A stretch of DNA of 64,000 bases from Holophagaceae bacterium. Its GTDB lineage: Bacteria > Acidobacteriota > Holophagae > Holophagales > Holophagaceae. The position numbers and the translations under genes were made by a program. Position 1 is the stretch's first letter. The number at the start of each line of letters is the position of its first letter. Where the stretch lies: the NCBI GenBank assembly GCA_021286765.1, contig JAJTBS010000001.1, positions 1,054,001 through 1,118,000 on the forward strand, given 5' to 3'. The notes beneath the pieces are model-generated. The model saw only the letters and a program-made list of their open reading frames with translations, made no database searches and was not told where the DNA came from. Of this stretch, positions 25,614 through 33,827 are shown one piece after another.

Positions 25614-27332
25614 TCAAACGACGACCAACAGACCCAACAGATAGAAGCTGAACTCCGGCCGAAGCTCGAAGGCGGGCCGGCCCGCATTGAAGCGCTCGTG
25701 GTAATACCACTGGTAGAGCAGCGGATAGATCAGCGCGGAGGCCATGATGCCCGCCTCCCACAAGGCTCCGGGGGCACGGGCGGGGATGGTGAGCCCGATC
25801 AGCACGAGCAGGATGGCCGAGAGCAGCCCGATGAGAACCCGTTTGGCGGTCTGCTTGCCCATCAGGATCGGCAGGGTGTCACGGCCGAGCACCTGGTCGT
25901 TCTGCATGTCCCGGATGTCATAGATGACCGTGCGGGAGAAGCCCAGGGCGGCCACCAGGACAATCGCGGCAAAGGTGTGCAGGTCCCAGCGGCCCCCCTT
26001 TACCCAGTTGGGCATCACCACCGCGACCACACTGAGGGCGGCAGCCACCAGCACGTCCTTGGCCCCCGGCAGCGCGCTGAGGCTGATCAGCCGGTTCCCC
26101 AGGCGGAATCCCCGCTTGTAGGTGGACCCCAGAAGGCTGGCAAGGGTCACGATCAGAAGGGCCCGCCAGTCCATGAGGGCCGCCGTCCCGATGGAGACCA
26201 CGAGGGAAGCGCAGGCGATGCCCAGGAGGGCGACCCGGTTCCGGACGAGGAAGCGCTCGCGGCCCGGCCCCTTGGCGCCGAGCCCCAGAGGATCCAGGAA
26301 TGGGTTGAGCAGGTACATCGCCAGCACATAGGTGCCTGTGATCAGAGGCGAGCGATACCCGAGCGAGAGGCCCAGCCACTTCTGGACCCCCAGCGTGGCG
26401 AGGGCGGCACCCAGGGCCATCACCACCGGCGTCGCGAAGGCGCTCGACATGAAGTGGGCGAACTTGCCCGGAGCGTCGCCGACCTCTTCGAGCACTTCCA
26501 CCACCTCATCCACCAGCCAGGTGGGCGTGGAGGCGCCCGCGAGCACGCCAACGGTTTCTCTGCCGGTGAAACCGGCCAGATCCAGCTCCGAAGCTGTTTC
26601 CACATACTGGACGGGCTTGCCGTAGTGGTGCGCCAGCTCGGCCAGGTGCTTCGTATTGCTGGAGGCCTTGCCCCCCACCACGATCACCGCATCGACCGTG
26701 CGGGCCAGCTCCCGGGCCTCGTCCTGGCGCATCCAGGTGTCCTCGCAGATGGTGTTCTCCAGGACGGCATCCTCCGCGCGGTCCCGGATGTAGCCGCTGA
26801 TGGCGTGGTAGTCCTTGACGGTGAAGGTGGTCTGGGCCACCACCAGCACCTTCTTCAGTTGGTCGTCGGTCAGCGCTTCGGCTTCGGCCATGTTCGCCAC
26901 GATCACCGAGCCGCTCTCCGCGAAGCTCCGGTGGGCCACGCTCTCGGCATGGCCGTGGCTGCCCAGGATCACCGTGAAGTAGCCCTTGGGGCTCCACTTC
27001 TTGATCTTGTGGTGGACCTTGGCCACCTCGGGACAGGTGGCATTCACGATCTTGAGTTCACCCTTGGCCTGCCGCTCCTTGAGGCCCCGCAGGTCCTGGA
27101 TGGGGATGCCGTGGGCGCGGATCACCACCGTGCCGCTCTGCACCTGCTCCGGCGTCTCCGCCACCGCCACGCCCCGCTTGCCGATGAGATCCAGCGCCTG
27201 GGGATTGTGGATGAGGGGCCCCAGGGTCTGCACCGTGCGGCCGTCGTTCCGCACCGAGGCCTCCAGAACCGCGTCCATGGCGCGCTTCACGCCCCAGCAG
27301 AACCCCGCAGTCTTGGCGACGATCACCTTCAT
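25614..27332 (-). CDS. ispH: fusion: 4-hydroxy-3-methylbut-2-enyl diphosphate reductase (IspH) + UbiA-family prenyltransferase
   Basis: A 572-residue two-domain protein. Residues 1-~288 are a complete IspH, the last MEP-pathway enzyme (HMBPP to IPP/DMAPP): cluster cysteines Cys12 (GFCWGVKRA), Cys100 (NATCPEV) and Cys196 (NTICEDT), His42, His74 (RAHG), His128/Glu130 (GHAES), QTTFTVKDY, GKASSNTKHL and AGASTPTWLVDEV. Residues ~296-572 form a hydrophobic domain with about eight helices, a first Asp segment (LLNPFLDPLG) and the UbiA second motif DIRDMQNDQVLGRDTLP (472-488). UbiA enzymes prenylate acceptors in the membrane. No stop or frameshift separates the halves. An Rrf2/IscR-like palindrome precedes it. 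Confidence 0.92.
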   Translation of the reverse strand: MKVIVAKTAGFCWGVKRAMDAVLEASVRNDGRTVQTLGPLIHNPQALDLIGKRGVAVAETPEQVQSGTVVIRAHGIPIQDLRGLKERQAKGELKIVNATCPEVAKVHHKIKKWSPKGYFTVILGSHGHAESVAHRSFAESGSVIVANMAEAEALTDDQLKKVLVVAQTTFTVKDYHAISGYIRDRAEDAVLENTICEDTWMRQDEARELARTVDAVIVVGGKASSNTKHLAELAHHYGKPVQYVETASELDLAGFTGRETVGVLAGASTPTWLVDEVVEVLEEVGDAPGKFAHFMSSAFATPVVMALGAALATLGVQKWLGLSLGYRSPLITGTYVLAMYLLNPFLDPLGLGAKGPGRERFLVRNRVALLGIACASLVVSIGTAALMDWRALLIVTLASLLGSTYKRGFRLGNRLISLSALPGAKDVLVAAALSVVAVVMPNWVKGGRWDLHTFAAIVLVAALGFSRTVIYDIRDMQNDQVLGRDTLPILMGKQTAKRVLIGLLSAILLVLIGLTIPARAPGALWEAGIMASALIYPLLYQWYYHERFNAGRPAFELRPEFSFYLLGLLVVV

Positions 27333-27346
27333 CCCGGCCCCACAAT

Positions 27347-27365
27347 CCTGACCGAGTTGGTCAGG
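27347..27365 (-). promoter_or_regulatory. Rrf2/IscR-like operator upstream of ispH-ubiA
   Basis: A perfect palindrome CCTGACC-N5-GGTCAGG lies 15 bases before the ispH start. Its GACC-N5-GGTC core has the spacing of IscR type-1 sites (GACT-N5-AGTC). A -10-like TATGAT is at 27372-27377, which would place the transcription start inside or next to the palindrome, fitting repression. IspH is an Fe-S enzyme, so control by an Fe-S sensing Rrf2 regulator is plausible. No such regulator is encoded in the window. Confidence 0.4.
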
Positions 27366-27394
27366 TTATTCATCATAGCGCACCCTGCCAGACG

Positions 27395-27424
27395 AGAAAG
27401 GCCCCCGCGAACGGGGGCCTTTCT
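27395..27424 (-). terminator. terminator of the nitric oxide reductase gene
   Basis: A 13-base-pair stem (AGAAAGGCCCCCG / CGGGGGCCTTTCT) with a CGAA tetraloop begins 16 bases after the nor stop codon. It separates nor from the ispH-ubiA promoter region. Confidence 0.85.
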
Positions 27425-27440
27425 GCACCGGGTGACCGCC

Positions 27441-29672
27441 TCAGTCTTCGGCCACCGCAAAAGCCGGAGTCACAGACACCTTCTCCGCCACGGGTTCAGA
27501 TTCCTCCACGCTCCTCCAACCCCAGGCGCCGATGACGGCCTTGAAGGTGAAGAGGATGACGGCGAGGGCGCCGATGCCGAAGAGCACATCGCCGGGCATG
27601 CGCAGCCAGGTGAAGGTGCGCATGAGGGGGCTCTGCACCACCTCGGCGCTGCGGGCATACCAGGTGCCGTGCTCGAGGCTCTGGGCGATCTGGTAGAAGC
27701 CGCTGGGAATCAGCGAGAACACCAGCATGAGCACCAGGCCCAGGTTCAGGCCCCAGAAACCGACCTTCAGCCACTTCTCATCCCAGGCCTTGTCCGGGGT
27801 CATGCCGCGCAGGGCGAAGAGCATGAGCGAAATGGCGAGGAAGCCGTAGACGCCGAAGAGGGCCGCGTGGCTGTGGATGGGCGTGGTGTTCAGCCCCTGA
27901 CCGAAGTAGAGCACGGAGGGCGGGTTGATGAGCATGCCGAAGACGCCGGCACCGATGAGGTTCCAGAAGCAGACGGCGGCGAAGAACTTGAAGGGCCACT
28001 CATAGCCACTGCCGATGGCCTTGCCCGCCCGCAGGCTCTGGGCGATTTCGAAGCCCACGATGGTGAGAGGCACGATCTCCAGCGCGCTGAACACGGAACC
28101 CAGAGCGGAGATGGAAGCGGGCGAGCCCGTGTAGTAGAGGTGATGGAAGGTGCCGATGACGCCGCTGCCCAGGAAGAGGCCCATGGAGGTGCTCACGGCG
28201 CGCAGGGCGGTGCCTTCGCGCAGCAGGCCCATGCGGGTGGAGAGCAGCGCGATGGCCACCGTGGCGAAGACCTCGAAGAAGCCCTCCACCCAGAGGTGGA
28301 CCACCCACCAGCGCCAGTACTCGGCCAGGGCCACGTGGGTCTCGCGGGTGTACATGAAGCCCGCGGAGTAGAAGAGCGGAATGGCGATGGCCGACAGCAC
28401 GAAGAGCTTCAGCAGACCCAGGCGGCCTTTTTCGCCCTTCAGCGCGGGAATCAGCGAACGCAGCACCAGCACCAGCCAGATGAGCATGCCCGCCGTGAGG
28501 AGGATCTGCCAGACGCGGCCCAGCTCGACGTATTCGTAGCCCTGGTGGCCCAGCAGGAAGGAACCCGACAGCTTGCCCACGATGGCCTGGTGCGCGCCGG
28601 CGAGGGCGCCGACCACCACCACCACCAGCGCCGCGAGCAGACCCGCCACGCCCAGCCACTGGCCCTTAGGCTCCTTGGCGCTGAGCTTGGGGCCCAGGTA
28701 GAGGCCCGTGGCCAGCCAGCAGGTGGCGATCCAGAACACGGCCAGCTGCAGGTGCCAGGTGCGGGACGCGGCATAGGGCAGGATGTGGGACAGGTCCACG
28801 CCGTAGAGGCCATTGCCCTCCACCGCGTCATGGGCCGTCAGCACACCCATGCCGATCTGCACGAGGAAGAGCGCCATGGCCACACCGAAATAGATGGCCG
28901 ACCAGCGCTGGCTGGGGGTGGCGGGGGCAGCCGGGATGGCCTGGGGCGCAGGGAATTCCTCAGCGGGCTGGCTGGCGTGGTGCCAGACCATGAGACCCAC
29001 ACCGAGAATCAGCAGGATGATGGAGAGGATGCTCCAGAGGTGGCTGATCGGGGTGATGCTGTTGCCCACCAGCGGCTCCTGGGGCCAGTTCTGGGTGTAG
29101 CTGTGATCCGCGCCGGGCCGGCGGGCCGCGGCGGCCCAGGCGGTCCAGAGCCAGAAATCGGCGACGCGCTCGCCTTCCTGCAGGGTGGGGATCCAGCGGG
29201 CCGGGATGGCGGCGCCCTTGTCGCCTTCCACCGCGATCTTCGCCAGTTCTGCGCGGGTCTTCAGATATGCGGCGGCCTGGGCGGCACCCAGGGTCAGGGT
29301 GCCGGTAGATGATTCATACTTGTTATTCTGAAATATAGACACGGTGCTGGCCTTGGCGTCGGCGGCCGACCCACCCTGGGCCTTCACCCCATCCAGGGTG
29401 TGGGAGGCCCACTGGTGCAGCGCCTTGGCCGTCCAGTCTGGCGCCAGATAGGCGCCGTGGCCCCAGATGGAGCCGATGTGCTGGCCGCCATGGCCCAGGT
29501 AGCTGACCTGGCCTTCGAGAATCTGGCCAGATCCCACCAGCAGGGTGCCATCCTCGGCCACCACCCGCTGCGGAATCGGCGGCGCGTTCTGGGCGATCTG
29601 CCGCCCACCCAGTCCCAGCACGCCAAAGCCTGCCAGGAGCACCAGGAATACCAGCCACCACCGTGCCTTCAT
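27441..29672 (-). CDS. norB: quinol-dependent nitric oxide reductase (qNOR, single-subunit)
   Basis: A 743-residue inner-membrane enzyme reducing 2 NO to N2O with quinol. Residues ~1-250 are the N-terminal extension that replaces NorC (two helices around a periplasmic domain, GHGGQHIGSIWGHGAYLAPDW, NNKYESSTGTLTL), lacking a CxxCH heme site as in qNOR. The remainder is the NorB core of ~12 helices with heme/FeB histidines in WHLQ, EYWRWWVVHLWVEGFFEVF, GTFHHLYYTG and HSHAALFGVYG. Start 29672 has GGAGG five bases upstream; 16 more in-frame codons are rejected. There are no norD/norQ or norR genes nearby; the role is detoxification or partial denitrification. Confidence 0.93.
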   Translation of the reverse strand: MKARWWLVFLVLLAGFGVLGLGGRQIAQNAPPIPQRVVAEDGTLLVGSGQILEGQVSYLGHGGQHIGSIWGHGAYLAPDWTAKALHQWASHTLDGVKAQGGSAADAKASTVSIFQNNKYESSTGTLTLGAAQAAAYLKTRAELAKIAVEGDKGAAIPARWIPTLQEGERVADFWLWTAWAAAARRPGADHSYTQNWPQEPLVGNSITPISHLWSILSIILLILGVGLMVWHHASQPAEEFPAPQAIPAAPATPSQRWSAIYFGVAMALFLVQIGMGVLTAHDAVEGNGLYGVDLSHILPYAASRTWHLQLAVFWIATCWLATGLYLGPKLSAKEPKGQWLGVAGLLAALVVVVVGALAGAHQAIVGKLSGSFLLGHQGYEYVELGRVWQILLTAGMLIWLVLVLRSLIPALKGEKGRLGLLKLFVLSAIAIPLFYSAGFMYTRETHVALAEYWRWWVVHLWVEGFFEVFATVAIALLSTRMGLLREGTALRAVSTSMGLFLGSGVIGTFHHLYYTGSPASISALGSVFSALEIVPLTIVGFEIAQSLRAGKAIGSGYEWPFKFFAAVCFWNLIGAGVFGMLINPPSVLYFGQGLNTTPIHSHAALFGVYGFLAISLMLFALRGMTPDKAWDEKWLKVGFWGLNLGLVLMLVFSLIPSGFYQIAQSLEHGTWYARSAEVVQSPLMRTFTWLRMPGDVLFGIGALAVILFTFKAVIGAWGWRSVEESEPVAEKVSVTPAFAVAED

Positions 29673-29716
29673 TGGAACCTCCATCAGGGCGGATCTGCTC
29701 GCCGGAAAGCAGTGTT

Positions 29717-29760
29717 TCATGATTTTCCATATTTAGGACCAACTATTCTTAATTGTGACC
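29717..29760 (-). promoter_or_regulatory. AT-rich upstream region of norB
   Basis: About 44 bases here are strikingly AT-rich in a GC-rich genome, 45-90 bases before the norB start, and include a -10-like TAAATA on the minus strand. I could not find a convincing FNR, NsrR, HcpR or sigma-54/NorR site. The 206-base gap between norB and the divergent ATPase gene holds nothing else I recognise. Confidence 0.3.
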
Positions 29761-29878
29761 CAGGACACGCCCGTGCGAACCCCGGGGTGGATCCTTCTGG
29801 CAAAACCCCTGCCCAATTGCCGGGATTCCAAGTACCTTGGGCTTGGTTCTTCCGGTCTGTGAAAGGGAATCCGCGTCC

Positions 29879-30319
29879 ATGGCCCACCCTGCCCTTCTGC
29901 CCGTCGTCCTCACGTGCAACACGGACCTGCGCTTCATCGACCTGATCCAGGTGGTTGGCGCGGAGTTCCTCAAGCACCTCAGCTTCACCCAGGAGGACGG
30001 CGAGCGCCTCTGGCTGGCCATCCAGGAGGGCATCGCCAACGCCATGCGCCACGGGAACAAGCTGCAGAAGGACAAGCCCGTGAAGGTGACCTTCACGCCC
30101 CGGGTGGACCGCTTCGAGATCCGCATCGAGGACCGGGGTCCCGGAATCGACCTGGAGACCCTGCCCGATCCAAATCTGCCGGAGAACCTGCTCAAACCCG
30201 GAGGCCGGGGCGTCTTCTTCATGCGCCAGGTGATGGACGAGGTCCACATGGAGCGCGGCCCGGAAGGCTCCACCCTCGTGCTGGTGAAGGCGCGCAAGGT
30301 GCGGGAGCCTCACCCGTGA
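29879..30319 (+). CDS. RsbW-like ATP-binding protein (anti-sigma factor/serine kinase type)
   Basis: A 146-residue stand-alone HATPase_c domain. The N-box reads WLAIQEGIANAMRHGNKL, followed by IRIEDRGPGIDLETLPDP (G1) and PGGRGVFFMRQVMDEV (G2), the short-lid layout of RsbW/SpoIIAB-like anti-sigma factors. Such proteins phosphorylate an anti-anti-sigma factor or act in partner switching; no STAS or sigma gene is nearby, so the partner is unknown. The ATG at 29879 has GAAAGGGA upstream. The stop overlaps the GTG start of the next gene (GTGA). Confidence 0.85.
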   Translation: MAHPALLPVVLTCNTDLRFIDLIQVVGAEFLKHLSFTQEDGERLWLAIQEGIANAMRHGNKLQKDKPVKVTFTPRVDRFEIRIEDRGPGIDLETLPDPNLPENLLKPGGRGVFFMRQVMDEVHMERGPEGSTLVLVKARKVREPHP

Positions 30320-30939
30320 ACCAGGCCCAGTGGCGCCGACGGGCCCTCTGGCTCAGCGCCCTGACCATCGGCTACAACCTGGTGGAAGGACTCGTCTCCA
30401 TGGCCTTCGGCTGGGCGGACGACTCCATCGCCCTCTTCGGCTTCGGCGCCGACAGCTTCATCGAGGTGGCCTCGGCCCTGCTGGTGCTCTGGAAGCTCCT
30501 GGACCACGGCAACCTCGCCCGGGAACGGAAGGCCACCTTGGGCATCGGCGGGCTCTTCCTCGCCCTGGCTGCGGGCATCGCCGGGGGAGCCATCCTGCAG
30601 ATGTCGGTCCGGCGCCACCCGCCCACCACATTTCCAGGCGTGGTCATCTCGGCGCTATCCCTCGCCTGCATGGTCTTCCTGTGGCGGGCCAAACAGGCGG
30701 CCGCCCGATCCCTGGACAGCGCCACCCTGGAAGCCGACGCCGCTTGCAGCCTGGCCTGCATCCAGCTCTCGGCCGTGCTCTTCGCCGGCAGCCTGTTGTT
30801 CCTGCTCCTGCCTTCGCTCTGGTGGGTGGACGCCGCGGCGGCATTGGTCCTGGCCCTGCTCATCGCCAGGGAGGGCCTCGGCATGGTGCGTGCGGCCCGC
30901 AGTGATGCCTTCACGGGCGGCTGCGGCTGCGCTCACTAG
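30316..30939 (+). CDS. CDF-like cation transporter, membrane domain only
   Basis: A 207-residue protein with six hydrophobic helices resembling the membrane half of cation diffusion facilitators. Helix 2 carries FGFGADSFIEVASALLVLW and helix 5 LDSATLEADAACSLACIQL, matching the two metal-site aspartate pairs of the family (here D..E and E.D). The cytoplasmic domain that normally follows (~80-100 residues) is missing; the protein ends with a small Cys/His tail (GGCGCAH). It starts with GTG, overlapping the RsbW-like gene by 4 bases. Function as a metal transporter is plausible but the short form is unusual. Confidence 0.75.
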   Translation: MNQAQWRRRALWLSALTIGYNLVEGLVSMAFGWADDSIALFGFGADSFIEVASALLVLWKLLDHGNLARERKATLGIGGLFLALAAGIAGGAILQMSVRRHPPTTFPGVVISALSLACMVFLWRAKQAAARSLDSATLEADAACSLACIQLSAVLFAGSLLFLLLPSLWWVDAAAALVLALLIAREGLGMVRAARSDAFTGGCGCAH

Positions 30940-30944
30940 CTGGA

Positions 30945-31274
30945 CTACTGGTCTTTGGGCCCCTTCACCCAGCCAAACTCCGCCCCCGTCTTGGCATAGA
31001 AGAGCGTGACCTCCTCGGCTTGGACCCGGGTCAGGAGGCGGTCCGCCTCCGCCTCGGTCACGATGAATTCCACCACCACTGGCAGTTTCCCGGAGAGCTC
31101 GAAGAAATGGTCCTCATGCAGCAGGCCATGGCGCCCGAATCCCGCCATGGCCTTGAACGCCGAGCCGCCGTTCAACCCCAGCTGCCGCGCCTGTTCCAGC
31201 AGCCATTCGTAGACCAGCACATGGTGGTGCTTCCGGTCCTCCTGGACGTAGAACTTCAGGCAGATTCCCTGCAT
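30945..31274 (-). CDS. DUF190 domain-containing protein
   Basis: A 109-residue protein of the DUF190 family (GlnB-like fold). Typical segments are GICLKFYVQEDRKHHHVLVY, LNGGSAFKAMAGFGRHG and LPVVVEFIVTEAEADRLL. DUF190 genes are repeatedly found beside crcB, as here (11 bases downstream of crcB on the same strand), and are thought to be linked to fluoride export, perhaps as a regulator. The start 31274 has AGGAGG upstream. The longer open frame is an artefact of the crcB region. Confidence 0.88.
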   Translation of the reverse strand: MQGICLKFYVQEDRKHHHVLVYEWLLEQARQLGLNGGSAFKAMAGFGRHGLLHEDHFFELSGKLPVVVEFIVTEAEADRLLTRVQAEEVTLFYAKTGAEFGWVKGPKDQ

Positions 31275-31285
31275 AAGAACCTCCT

Positions 31286-31672
31286 TCAGCCTCTCAGAAC
31301 CATTCTGACGGTCGCCATGCCCAGAAAGGTCAACAGCAACGATCCCGCCAGATGGGACGCCACATGGGCCAGGGCCCAGCCGTATTCCCCCCTGCCCAAC
31401 AGGCTCACAGCCTCGGCAGAGAAGGTGGAGAAGGTGGTCAATCCGCCGAGAAAGCCGGTGATCACAAACAGGCGCAGATCCGGGGACAGCCCCGGATGCT
31501 GCGAGAAGAAGGCTACCGCCAGACCCACCAGATAGCCCCCGACCAGGTTTGCCGACAGGGTGCCCAGGGGCAGCATGGGGAAGTGGGCGTTCAGCCAGGC
31601 CCCAAAGCCCCAACGGAGCCAGGCGCCCAGCGCCGCGCCGATGCCCACGGCCAACGCCGCTGAGAGGTTCAT
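31286..31672 (-). CDS. crcB: fluoride exporter CrcB/Fluc
   Basis: A 128-residue, four-helix fluoride channel that works as an antiparallel dimer. Motifs seen: [26 protein letters not shown] (pore asparagine) and [15 protein letters not shown] with the TFS-TFS segment and phenylalanines lining the pore. It precedes DUF190. Only 40 bases separate it from the upstream YibQ gene, leaving no room for a fluoride riboswitch; a GGGGAGG ribosome binding site precedes the start. Confidence 0.93.
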   Translation of the reverse strand: MNLSAALAVGIGAALGAWLRWGFGAWLNAHFPMLPLGTLSANLVGGYLVGLAVAFFSQHPGLSPDLRLFVITGFLGGLTTFSTFSAEAVSLLGRGEYGWALAHVASHLAGSLLLTFLGMATVRMVLRG

Positions 31673-31712
31673 CGCGGTGCCTCCCCAACGGACGGATCCA
31701 ACCAGAGGTGCC

Positions 31713-32606
31713 TCATTTCACCAACTCCCCGGCCCGCACGAAGCGCACCCGCCCCTTGCTGCGGGGCACGAGCTTCTCCAGGGCCTCCACCGTCTCAGGA
31801 TAGATGTGCCCGATGATCAGCGCGGCCCCCTCTTTTTCGGCCAGTTTGAGGGCTCGCTCCCACTGCTTCTCCATTTCCGGGAAGGCCTTGTCGTCATCGA
31901 GGAAAACGCGGCGCTGCACCGCAGGAACACCCAGTTCCTCGGCCAGGTCATAGGCCACGCTGTCCTTCTCCGTGCGGCTGTCCACAAAGAAATACTTTCG
32001 CGCCTTGACCTCCTGGAGGACCCAGCCCATCCGCATCCGATCGGGCGTGATGCGGCTGCCCATGTGGTTGTTGACACCGGTGCGGTGGGGGATGTCGTCC
32101 AGGGCCAGACGCACCCGGCGGCGGACCTCGGATTCGGGCAAGTTGTAGAGGATCGCATTGGGGCCTGGATCCCGGCCTGGCCCGGGATAACCGACGGGCT
32201 CCATGGGCAGGTGGAGCATCACCTCCTTGCCGAGGCGGTGGGCAATGTCGGCGCTCGCGCGGGTGTGTTCCTGGTAGGGCAGGACCGCCACGCTGAAGGG
32301 CACGGGCTGGCTGCACAGGCGGGTCACCAGCTCGGGCTGGATGTAGCCAAGATCATCGATGACCAGGGCCAGACGTGGCAGCGGGCGTTCCGGTTCCGGG
32401 CCCGGCAGTTTCGCCTTCGGCTCCACGGGCTTCTTTTCGGGCCGCTTGCCTTCGGGCCGGGGTGGTTCCTTTTTGGCAGGCGCTTCCCGGCGGTTGCAGC
32501 CCTGCTGACCCAGCATCAGGCCGGCCCCCAAACCCAGGGCAAGCATGAGCAGGGCCCAACCCGCCAGGACCAGGGTGGACGAGCGCCGACCCTTGGCTCG
32601 AGCCAA
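31713..32606 (-). CDS. divergent polysaccharide deacetylase family protein (YibQ-like)
   Basis: A 297-residue envelope protein: an N-terminal membrane anchor (residues ~11-33, followed by a Cys at ~36), a Pro/Lys/Glu-rich linker to ~75, then the YibQ domain. Domain motifs are [32 protein letters not shown] (metal-site His), YFFVDSRT and [17 protein letters not shown]. In many bacteria the order is envC-ctpA-yibQ, in cell-wall remodelling; here it follows the CtpA-like gene by 1 base. The substrate is not established for the family. Confidence 0.88.
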   Translation of the reverse strand: MARAKGRRSSTLVLAGWALLMLALGLGAGLMLGQQGCNRREAPAKKEPPRPEGKRPEKKPVEPKAKLPGPEPERPLPRLALVIDDLGYIQPELVTRLCSQPVPFSVAVLPYQEHTRASADIAHRLGKEVMLHLPMEPVGYPGPGRDPGPNAILYNLPESEVRRRVRLALDDIPHRTGVNNHMGSRITPDRMRMGWVLQEVKARKYFFVDSRTEKDSVAYDLAEELGVPAVQRRVFLDDDKAFPEMEKQWERALKLAEKEGAALIIGHIYPETVEALEKLVPRSKGRVRFVRAGELVK

Positions 32607-32607
32607 C

Positions 32608-33765
32608 CTAGGAGGCCTTCACGGTGGGGGCTGGTGGCGCCGCCTGGAGGGCCGTCATCACGCGCGCCAGCGCGTCCTCCGTGTCGGCCATGCGCAGCAC
32701 CTGGTCCGGGCTGATGCCCTGGCGATCCAGCTTCTCGCCGCCCAGGCCCACCCAGCGCCGCGAGACCAGTTCCACCGCCCCGCCCTGCTTGAGGGCGAAG
32801 CGGGTCCGCTCCACGCCCAGGCCGGGTGTGCGCTCGCCAAAGGTGCGGACGCCGTTCTTCTTCAGGCAGGCGGCGAAGACTTCTGAAGCCCCGAGGGTCG
32901 AGCGCCCAATGAGGAGGGCAAGGCGGGCGAAGGGCGTGCCGGTGCCCGTCACCGCGAGGCTCCTCTCAGGCTTGCCAGCCTCCTGCAGGGTGGCGAAGGT
33001 GCCCTTCAAGCCCAGAAGGCCAGCCATGGCGGCGGCTTCCTCCACTGAGCCTTTCTGGCACTGGCGGAGGTCGAGGACCAGGGTCTGTCCGTGGTCCGCG
33101 GCAGCCAGGGCCTTCCTGATTTCCTCGGCCCGTCCGGGCCCCAGGTCAGGCAGGGACAGCAGCAGCGACCCTTGCCCCTGCTTGAGGCCCAGGGCGCCAA
33201 GAACTGGGCGCTGCCGCGTGATGGTCGTCTTGGTGAGGTCCCCCGTGGCGTTGTAGCGGTAGAGGTCGAGGGAGGATCCTTCCGGGCCGCGCAGCTTGCG
33301 CTCCAGGGCCCAGGCGCTGAGCCGGCCCACGGAGTCGCCATCCACCTTCCGGATGACATCGCCAGCCTGGAGCCCCGCCTTGGCCGCGGGCCCTCCGGGG
33401 GTCACGGCGGCCACGGTTCCGTAGATCCCGCGCTTTACGACGATGAGACCGGCCTCGGCGGGTCCGGGATCCGGCAGACGGAGATCCTCCGCGGTCAGGT
33501 AGGCGTTCAGAGGATGGGAACGCTCGAGGACCGCCTGGACACCGCCGGAGACGACCTTCTCCATGTCGGGGGCATCCACGTAGTTCTGCTGCACCAGGGA
33601 CAGCACATCCTGGATGTCCGAGAGCCCCGCAAGGGGATCCTGAGGCGCCACCTTGACCCCCGCCTTCGGCTGGGGCTTGGCCGGATTGCCCTGCTGCACC
33701 ACCGGGAGGGTGAAGGCCGCCACCAGAGGAAGCGACAGGATCGAGAGCCAGGTGCGCGCGTGCAT
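32608..33765 (-). CDS. S41/CtpA-like protein lacking the catalytic dyad (probable pseudo-protease)
   Basis: A 385-residue exported protein: signal peptide (1-~20), an N-terminal helical domain (QNYVDAPDMEKVVSGGVQAV), a PDZ domain (~115-185, GTVAAVTPGGPAAKAGLQAG) and a tail-specific protease core. The active-site segment that normally reads S-A-S-E-I is GASEV, with Gly292 at the serine position, and the lysine of TFGKG is Leu316 (RTPGLG). Both members of the Ser-Lys dyad are therefore missing. The fold appears intact, and the gene precedes YibQ as true ctpA does, so it may be a scaffold. No frameshift or stop is seen. Confidence 0.85.
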   Translation of the reverse strand: MHARTWLSILSLPLVAAFTLPVVQQGNPAKPQPKAGVKVAPQDPLAGLSDIQDVLSLVQQNYVDAPDMEKVVSGGVQAVLERSHPLNAYLTAEDLRLPDPGPAEAGLIVVKRGIYGTVAAVTPGGPAAKAGLQAGDVIRKVDGDSVGRLSAWALERKLRGPEGSSLDLYRYNATGDLTKTTITRQRPVLGALGLKQGQGSLLLSLPDLGPGRAEEIRKALAAADHGQTLVLDLRQCQKGSVEEAAAMAGLLGLKGTFATLQEAGKPERSLAVTGTGTPFARLALLIGRSTLGASEVFAACLKKNGVRTFGERTPGLGVERTRFALKQGGAVELVSRRWVGLGGEKLDRQGISPDQVLRMADTEDALARVMTALQAAPPAPTVKAS

Positions 33766-33827
33766 GCGGACAGTGTACGAGGAAACGGCCTCGGGGCCGT
33801 CGGCTATCGGTCAGGAATGAATGCCGG

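Noticed and set aside
25698-29312. A 1204-codon plus-strand open frame
   Set aside because: It runs antisense to the IspH-UbiA and norB genes, is full of His/Gly/Arg/Gln runs and has no motif; antisense frames of this size arise from GC-rich third positions. The same applies to the long antisense frames over 15917-18670, 35392-38001, 54463-56763 and 5275-7311.
29305-29345. AT-rich patch inside norB as a foreign insertion
   Set aside because: The residues it encodes (QNNKYESSTGTLTL) match the segment found at this place in other quinol NO reductases, so it is native sequence with unusual codons.
31673-31712. Fluoride riboswitch before crcB
   Set aside because: Only 40 bases separate crcB from the upstream gene and they do not contain the riboswitch's conserved core; only a ribosome binding site is seen.
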